This document shows positions 58,951 to 64,000 of a stretch of DNA of 64,000 nt, piece after piece. The notes below the pieces were generated by a model. The model saw only the letters and a program-made list of their open reading frames with translations, did not search any database and was not told the DNA's origin. The DNA comes from an uncultured Clostridia bacterium (lineage in GTDB: Bacteria; Bacillota; Clostridia; UBA1381), in assembly GCA_947591315.1 (NCBI GenBank), contig CANQDD010000001.1, positions 1-64,000 of the forward strand, given 5' to 3'. The translations under genes and the position numbers were made by a program. Every line of letters starts with the position of its first letter. The stretch's first letter is position 1.

Positions 58951-59801
58951 GCGAAATTTTCATTGGAGCGGTCATAACGTCATGCGTCGGCGGACTGTTC
59001 ACTCTGCTGCTCATAGCGTTAAGACCGCTTACGAGCAGACTGTTTGGGTACACGTGGCAGTATTACATATACCTTGCGGCGCTTGTGATTATGCTCGTTC
59101 CGATAAGCTTCGGCACGTCGTACAGCCCGTATCCCGAGCCGATAGAGGCAGAAAAAGCCGAGGTACAGTCGGACGTGTCTGTAATACCGGAAACGGGCGG
59201 AAATGTGGACATCGACGTTGCCGATACACAGCCGACTGTCGCGCCGGAGCCGGAAAACAGAGCCGGAACGTATGCTGTAAATGCAATCGGCGTGCTTAAA
59301 TACGTATGGCTCGCGGGCGCGGCTGTGTTTTTGATAGGTGCGGCAATAAGCTACGCGCGGTTTAAGCGCTTGATAGGCAAAAATTCAGCCGCGGCGGAGT
59401 GCGTTCTGCTTGACGAGGTAAAAACACAAATCGGCATAAGAAGAAAAATCGCACTAAAGCGTTCACCTCTGACGGACGTGCCGCTTATGGTCGGGATAAT
59501 CCGACCGACGCTCATTCTGCCCGAAACGGAGCTTACGGAAACAGAGCTTCGTCATGTGTTTATGCACGAGCTGACGCATTGTAAAAGGCTCGATCTGTGT
59601 TATAAGCTGTTCGCGCTTATTGTGAACGCGCTGCACTGGTTCAACCCGCTCGCGTATCTGCTTGTGAGACGTATAAACGAGGACTGCGAAATATCCTGCG
59701 ATACGGCTGTCACAAAACGTATGAGCGAGAGCGAGAAGAAGGCGTATATGCGGACAATAGTGAATTTGATGACCGAAAAAGGAGGAAAAAGTTATGTATA
59801 G
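58938..59801 (+). CDS. M56 family metallopeptidase (BlaR1-like sensor)
   Basis: N-terminal TM helices; HVFMHELTHCKRLDL; NALHWFNPLAYLLVRRINEDCEISCD. Confidence 0.93.
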   Translation: MGGLSEIFIGAVITSCVGGLFTLLLIALRPLTSRLFGYTWQYYIYLAALVIMLVPISFGTSYSPYPEPIEAEKAEVQSDVSVIPETGGNVDIDVADTQPTVAPEPENRAGTYAVNAIGVLKYVWLAGAAVFLIGAAISYARFKRLIGKNSAAAECVLLDEVKTQIGIRRKIALKRSPLTDVPLMVGIIRPTLILPETELTETELRHVFMHELTHCKRLDLCYKLFALIVNALHWFNPLAYLLVRRINEDCEISCDTAVTKRMSESEKKAYMRTIVNLMTEKGGKSYV

Positions 59802-60972
59802 GAATTTTTACACAACAAAAATGTATACGGGTAAAAAGGTTGTTGAGAAGCGGTTTAAGGGTATCGCTTCGGCAAAGCCTGTAAAGGGAGCCGCGGCGTT
59901 CGCGGGAGCGCTTACGGCGTTGGTCATGCTCGGCGCGGCAGTATTCGCGAGCGGCGCGGCAAGCGGCATAGTGAATGACAACAACGGTATTGAGGTAAGC
60001 TATAACGGCGAGGCTGTGCAGCTTTGGAACAAGCCGTTTACGGACAATCACGAGGTATATCTGCCGCTTCGGGAAACGCTCAACGCCTGCGGCGTGGGTA
60101 ATGACAGCATTGTTTACGATAACGGTAAAATCGACATCGCGCTCCATTCCGACGAGCAGAACACCGATGTAAACGCGGAAATTACCGTAGGCGAGCACGG
60201 CATAAGATTTGATATTGACGACAGTCAATATCGCGACACATCACACCCCGTTATAATGAAGGACGGCGTTACATACGCGCCAATGGGCGTATTCTCGCAC
60301 ATAAAGAACCTGCAGAAGAACGTTATGACCGAACGCAGTAGCATGGAGACGGACGAGTGGTTCAGGGACGATTTCAGAATTACCTCTGTAATCCGTTATC
60401 ATCTCGCGGACGGACTTGAAGTAAAGCGTTATTACGAGGACGGAACATTTGATGTGCTTTTGAGCCGCCCGATTGACGTTAACGGTGAAAATAAGCTTGA
60501 CCCGAAGTCGTATTACGAGGAAGGCGAGCGCGTAATTATAGGCACGGTCGCGGAGCAGAACGCGTCGCTCGACCTGTCGGAAACAATGGTCAACGACCGG
60601 TATTTTCCGAGCGACCCGATAAAGCGCATTGTGCTTGACGACAAGGGCAAGGTCACATATATCGTGCTTGTGGAAAATCAGAAGCTCGAGCAGCTTAGGT
60701 TTAACGAAGAACCGACTGTAATGGCGAGTGACGGAAAATTCCCCGAAATATCGCATGACGGCAATTCCTCATACTTTGAGGTTGACGGTAAAAGATATTA
60801 TACCGCGCTTATTATAGGCGAGAGTACTGTTTTAACCGGTGACGCGGCGGACAGCGGAGTGACGTATTATGTCCATGACGAAAACGGCAATCCGATCGAA
60901 GCGCCAACAGTCAGCTATCATTTGGCAAATTATATGTACATTCCCTCGTACCTTTTTGTACAGCCGTACTGA
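59794..60972 (+). CDS. Membrane-anchored stalk-domain protein coupled to blaR1-like gene
   Basis: Single N-terminal TM; IEVSYNGEAVQLWNKPFTDNHEVYLPLRETLNACGV; 8-nt overlap with the M56 gene. Confidence 0.75.
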   Translation: MYRNFYTTKMYTGKKVVEKRFKGIASAKPVKGAAAFAGALTALVMLGAAVFASGAASGIVNDNNGIEVSYNGEAVQLWNKPFTDNHEVYLPLRETLNACGVGNDSIVYDNGKIDIALHSDEQNTDVNAEITVGEHGIRFDIDDSQYRDTSHPVIMKDGVTYAPMGVFSHIKNLQKNVMTERSSMETDEWFRDDFRITSVIRYHLADGLEVKRYYEDGTFDVLLSRPIDVNGENKLDPKSYYEEGERVIIGTVAEQNASLDLSETMVNDRYFPSDPIKRIVLDDKGKVTYIVLVENQKLEQLRFNEEPTVMASDGKFPEISHDGNSSYFEVDGKRYYTALIIGESTVLTGDAADSGVTYYVHDENGNPIEAPTVSYHLANYMYIPSYLFVQPY

Positions 60973-60985
60973 TACATTATGCAAA

Positions 60986-61024
60986 CAAAAGATACCGCTC
61001 TCTTTACGAGGGCGGTATTTTTTA
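60986..61024. terminator. Hairpin between convergent genes
   Basis: aaaaGATACCGCTCtctttacGAGGGCGGTAttttttac. Confidence 0.75.
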
Positions 61025-61735
61025 CAGCGTCCCTTTAAGCTCCGCCGCGAGCTTTTCAAGGCAGCGTTTTTCGATACGGCTAACGTAGCTGCGGCTTATG
61101 CCGAGAATATCCGCAACCTCGCGCTGCGTCTTGCGCTTGCCGCCGCCGAGACCGTAACGCCAGCAGATTATATTTGTTTCGTTTACGGTGAGCGTTTTCT
61201 TTATTGCGGCGCGCAGCTTCTGCGCTTCTATTTTGTCCGAAATAATCTCCGAAACATCGGTGTCGTCGGCAGTGAGTATATCGGAAAGTGTCATATTGTT
61301 GCCTTCCTTGTCCGAGCCGACGCTTTCCTCGATTGAAACCTCGTTCTGCAGCTTTTTAGCCTTGCGCATATACATGAGAACCTCGTTTTCAATGCACCGC
61401 GATATGTATGTGGAAAGACGGCTGTTCTTGCGAGGGTTAAAGGTGTTAATGCCTTTTATAAGCCCGATTGTGCCTATTGAAATCAAATCCTCGGTATTTT
61501 TATCGTCGGCGTACTTTTTCGCTATGTGCGCCACAAGGCGAAGGTTGCGCTCTATCAGAATATTTTTCGCGCTTTCGCTGCCCTCGGCGTATTCGGCAAG
61601 ATACTTTTTCTCCTCCTCGGCTGTCAGCGGCTTCGGGAACGCGGCGCTCCCGCTCACATACCCAGCGAGTATAAGTACAGTCTGTATCCATTCAAAAAAA
61701 ATCCCCAACATCTGTCCGTACCCCCTTAAAAACAT
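61022..61735 (-). CDS. sigK: RNA polymerase sporulation sigma factor SigK
   Basis: GYVSGSAAFPKPLTAEEEKKYLAEYAEGSESAKNILIERNLRLVAHIAKKYADD...; uninterrupted ORF. Confidence 0.92.
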   Translation of the reverse strand: MFLRGYGQMLGIFFEWIQTVLILAGYVSGSAAFPKPLTAEEEKKYLAEYAEGSESAKNILIERNLRLVAHIAKKYADDKNTEDLISIGTIGLIKGINTFNPRKNSRLSTYISRCIENEVLMYMRKAKKLQNEVSIEESVGSDKEGNNMTLSDILTADDTDVSEIISDKIEAQKLRAAIKKTLTVNETNIICWRYGLGGGKRKTQREVADILGISRSYVSRIEKRCLEKLAAELKGTL

Positions 61736-61933
61736 AATATGCGCGGTACAAACCTTGTTTTAACATCGTTTCTGTCCTTATTTTGTTTATATTTTGAAAT
61801 ATTGGGAAAAATTATATGGCAAGTCATATTTTGTCTTTTTATTGTAACACACATATAAAGGCGCTGATATTGATTTGAAACGGATAAACCTATATAATTA
61901 AAGCGTGTATAGGAGGAAACGGAGGTCGGATAT

Positions 61934-63268
61934 ATGTTATGTAATAAATGCGGCTCACAGATACCCGATGACGCTAAAGAGTGTGAATTTTGCGGAGCAA
62001 AGGTGGACGCTTCCGTGGATAACGGCGATACAAAGGTATTGAATACGGATGAGCTTGCTTCCGCTGCCGCGGCTTCGGCAGGTGCGGAGACCGTAGAGAA
62101 CAGCGAGGATATTTTTGACGACAATGCAAAGAAACGCCGCGAGCAAATGGAAAAAATGATGGAGGACAAGAAAAAGCAGTTGTCCGAAATCGAAAAAAGA
62201 CGTAACGAAAAACGTAAAAAACAGAAGAGAAAAAAGATAGCGATAATCGCGCTTATATGCGCGGCTGTCGCGGGTGCGTCGTGTATAGGCGCGCATTATA
62301 TAATCAAAAATATAAACGGCGATTCGGTGACAACGGAGCAAACGCTGCCGTTGGCTTCTCCGACTCCGTCAGCAAGCGTTTCACCGTCTGTTAGTCCGTC
62401 GGCTTTGCCTTCGGTAAATCCGTCGGCGGCACCGACCGCTTTACCGACCGCAAGCACTGTACCTTCGGGTGCACCCGCAGCCGGTACGCAGAACGGTAAC
62501 GGCTCTGGAGCGCAGCCATGGGCAAGCACATCGTCGGGCGCGTCGTCGCCGCGTTCGGGCTCATCTTCGTCAGGCGGCACATCAAGCGGCGGTTCAACGG
62601 GAAGCAGCTCGTCAGGCAGCCGTTCATCATCATCGGGAGGAACAACCTCGTCGGGCGGCAGCTCGGGAGGAAGCTCATCATCATCGTCCGCTTCATCGGG
62701 CGGCGGTTCATCGTCGCAAAGCTCGTCGTCATCAGCAGCATACGAGAACGCTTCCGACAGCGGTATTGTGTCGGATAAAATTTCGGCAAAGCTCGTAACG
62801 GGCGGCGAGGTTGTGCGCAACAGCGCGACGGGCAAGCCTTTAATGACGTTCGTAATGGGCGGCGTACGGTATTATGCGAACGTCTCAGAGGGCAGCACGA
62901 CCGACCAGGTTAAGGGCAAGACCTTTACGATAGACGCGGACGCTACGGGCGAAAGCTACAACGGCAACACCATTTACGAAATTTCGAGCATGACCAAGTA
63001 CGAGGGAGACTTCATTCTGCCGGATTCCGGCACAAGGCTCTTGACGCAGAGCGATATAAGCGGACTGTCAAAATACGACCTCGCGCTTGCGCGTAACGAA
63101 ATCTACGCGCGTCACGGGCGTAAGTTCCAGACAGCGGAGTACAGCAAATATTTTTCGGCTAAGTCGTGGTACCACATAAATCCGAATTACAATTACAGCG
63201 ACGACGACGGAAATCTCAACGACATAGAGCGGAAGAATGTTATGCTTATACTTAACGCTGAAAAATAA
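61934..63268 (+). CDS. Zinc-ribbon / TM / Ser-rich linker / YARHG-domain protein
   Basis: MLCNKCGSQIPDDAKECEFCGAKV; TM helix; long S/G-rich region; LALARNEIYARHGRKFQTAEYSKYFSAKSWY. Confidence 0.9.
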   Translation: MLCNKCGSQIPDDAKECEFCGAKVDASVDNGDTKVLNTDELASAAAASAGAETVENSEDIFDDNAKKRREQMEKMMEDKKKQLSEIEKRRNEKRKKQKRKKIAIIALICAAVAGASCIGAHYIIKNINGDSVTTEQTLPLASPTPSASVSPSVSPSALPSVNPSAAPTALPTASTVPSGAPAAGTQNGNGSGAQPWASTSSGASSPRSGSSSSGGTSSGGSTGSSSSGSRSSSSGGTTSSGGSSGGSSSSSSASSGGGSSSQSSSSSAAYENASDSGIVSDKISAKLVTGGEVVRNSATGKPLMTFVMGGVRYYANVSEGSTTDQVKGKTFTIDADATGESYNGNTIYEISSMTKYEGDFILPDSGTRLLTQSDISGLSKYDLALARNEIYARHGRKFQTAEYSKYFSAKSWYHINPNYNYSDDDGNLNDIERKNVMLILNAEK

Positions 63269-63303
63269 AATTGCATACGTAGGATAAAGGGTATATATAC
63301 GAG

Positions 63304-63338
63304 AACGGGGACACTAAAGTAATTTTAGTGTCCCCGTT
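63304..63338. repeat. Palindrome AACGGGGACACTAAAgtaatTTTAGTGTCCCCGTT
   Basis: Inverted pair of GGGGACACTAAA (63307-63318 / 63324-63335) between convergent genes; may also act as a terminator. Confidence 0.92.
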
Positions 63339-63343
63339 ACGTT

Positions 63344-64000
63344 TTAGTTGATACTGTCAATGTCATACGGCGTGATCTGGTATACGAAGTAATTGAGCCA
63401 GTTTGAAAACAGGAGATACGCGTGCGAGCGCCACCTTGCGACCGGACGTCTTGTCGGATCGTCGGCGGGGAAGTAGTGCTTCGGTATCTGCGGATTTAAG
63501 CCTTTTTCGAGGTCGCGGAAGTACTCGTCGCGCAAGGTGTTTGCATCGTACTCGCTGTGACCGGTCACAAAAATACGTCTGCCGCCCTTTGTGAACACGA
63601 TATACACGCCCGCCTCTTTGGACTCGGCAAGCACCTCAAGCTCTTTAACCTTGTCTATATCCTCGCGCAAAACGCACGAGTGGCGAGAATGAGGCGCGTA
63701 AAACTCACTGTCAAACCCGCGCACGAGCTTAGCCGTTCTGCGCGTCACGCGATGTCGGAACACGCCGGAGCATTTTTCCTTAAGCGCGTGCTTCGGCACG
63801 CCGTAATGGTAGTACATACCCGCGAACGCCGCCCAGCATATATGGAGCGTGGAGGTGACGTTCGTCTTTGACCACTCCATTATTTCAATAAGCTCGTCCC
63901 AGTAATCGACTTCTTCAAACTCCAAATTCTCGACCGGCGCGCCGGTTATGATCATGCCGTCGTATTTCGATTTCTTTATCTCGTCAAACGTCTTGTAGAA
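63344..64000 (-). CDS. metA: Homoserine O-acyltransferase (MetA family), 5' end outside the window
   Basis: [56 protein letters not shown]; frame continues to the window edge. Confidence 0.94.
   Translation of the reverse strand, partial: FYKTFDEIKKSKYDGMIITGAPVENLEFEEVDYWDELIEIMEWSKTNVTSTLHICWAAFAGMYYHYGVPKHALKEKCSGVFRHRVTRRTAKLVRGFDSEFYAPHSRHSCVLREDIDKVKELEVLAESKEAGVYIVFTKGGRRIFVTGHSEYDANTLRDEYFRDLEKGLNPQIPKHYFPADDPTRRPVARWRSHAYLLFSNWLNYFVYQITPYDIDSIN

Noticed and set aside
61022-61735. Possible skin-like element interrupting sigK
   Set aside because: The sigK ORF is continuous through all sigma regions, so no insertion is present here.
62541-62760. Ser/Gly-rich low-complexity DNA resembling a tandem repeat, with a long antisense ORF (62296-62835)
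   Set aside because: Explained by a Ser/Gly linker in the YARHG protein; the antisense ORF is its Asp/Glu/Pro-rich mirror.

Overview
The window looks like a chromosomal segment from a spore-forming clostridial (Bacillota) genome: it has sigK, an alpha/beta-type SASP, sensory [FeFe]-hydrogenase and SpoIIE-type phosphatase genes. All family calls come from reading motifs by eye; no database search was run. Most of it is ordinary core sequence: typA, rpsB-tsf, araA, rimI-tsaD, aroB, lspA, an rluD-like gene, ddl, murI, dnaX-ybaB-recR, sigK, metA, tmRNA, SRP RNA and three tRNAs. The main accessory region is an AT-rich island at about 6829-15261. It is inserted at the 3' end of tRNA-Ser(GCT), bounded by an exact 23-bp direct repeat, and has three TTAGGGTCAAA repeats just inside the left end. 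It carries phage-type genes (antirepressor, Mor-like regulator, tape-measure fragment), a ribbon-helix-helix (RHH) repressor with a perfect inverted-repeat operator, and a DUF262 + HEPN gene pair whose DUF262 gene is split at an A7 tract. Other signals: (i) a GGGGACACTAAA repeat family in intergenic and in-frame coding positions, (ii) an unidentified structured leader at 53895-54077 with mutually exclusive hairpins that looks like an attenuator or riboswitch, (iii) a sensory-hydrogenase/phosphatase pair, (iv) toxin-antitoxin modules on both sides of rpsB-tsf, and (v) a BlaI/BlaR1-like module with a paired operator.
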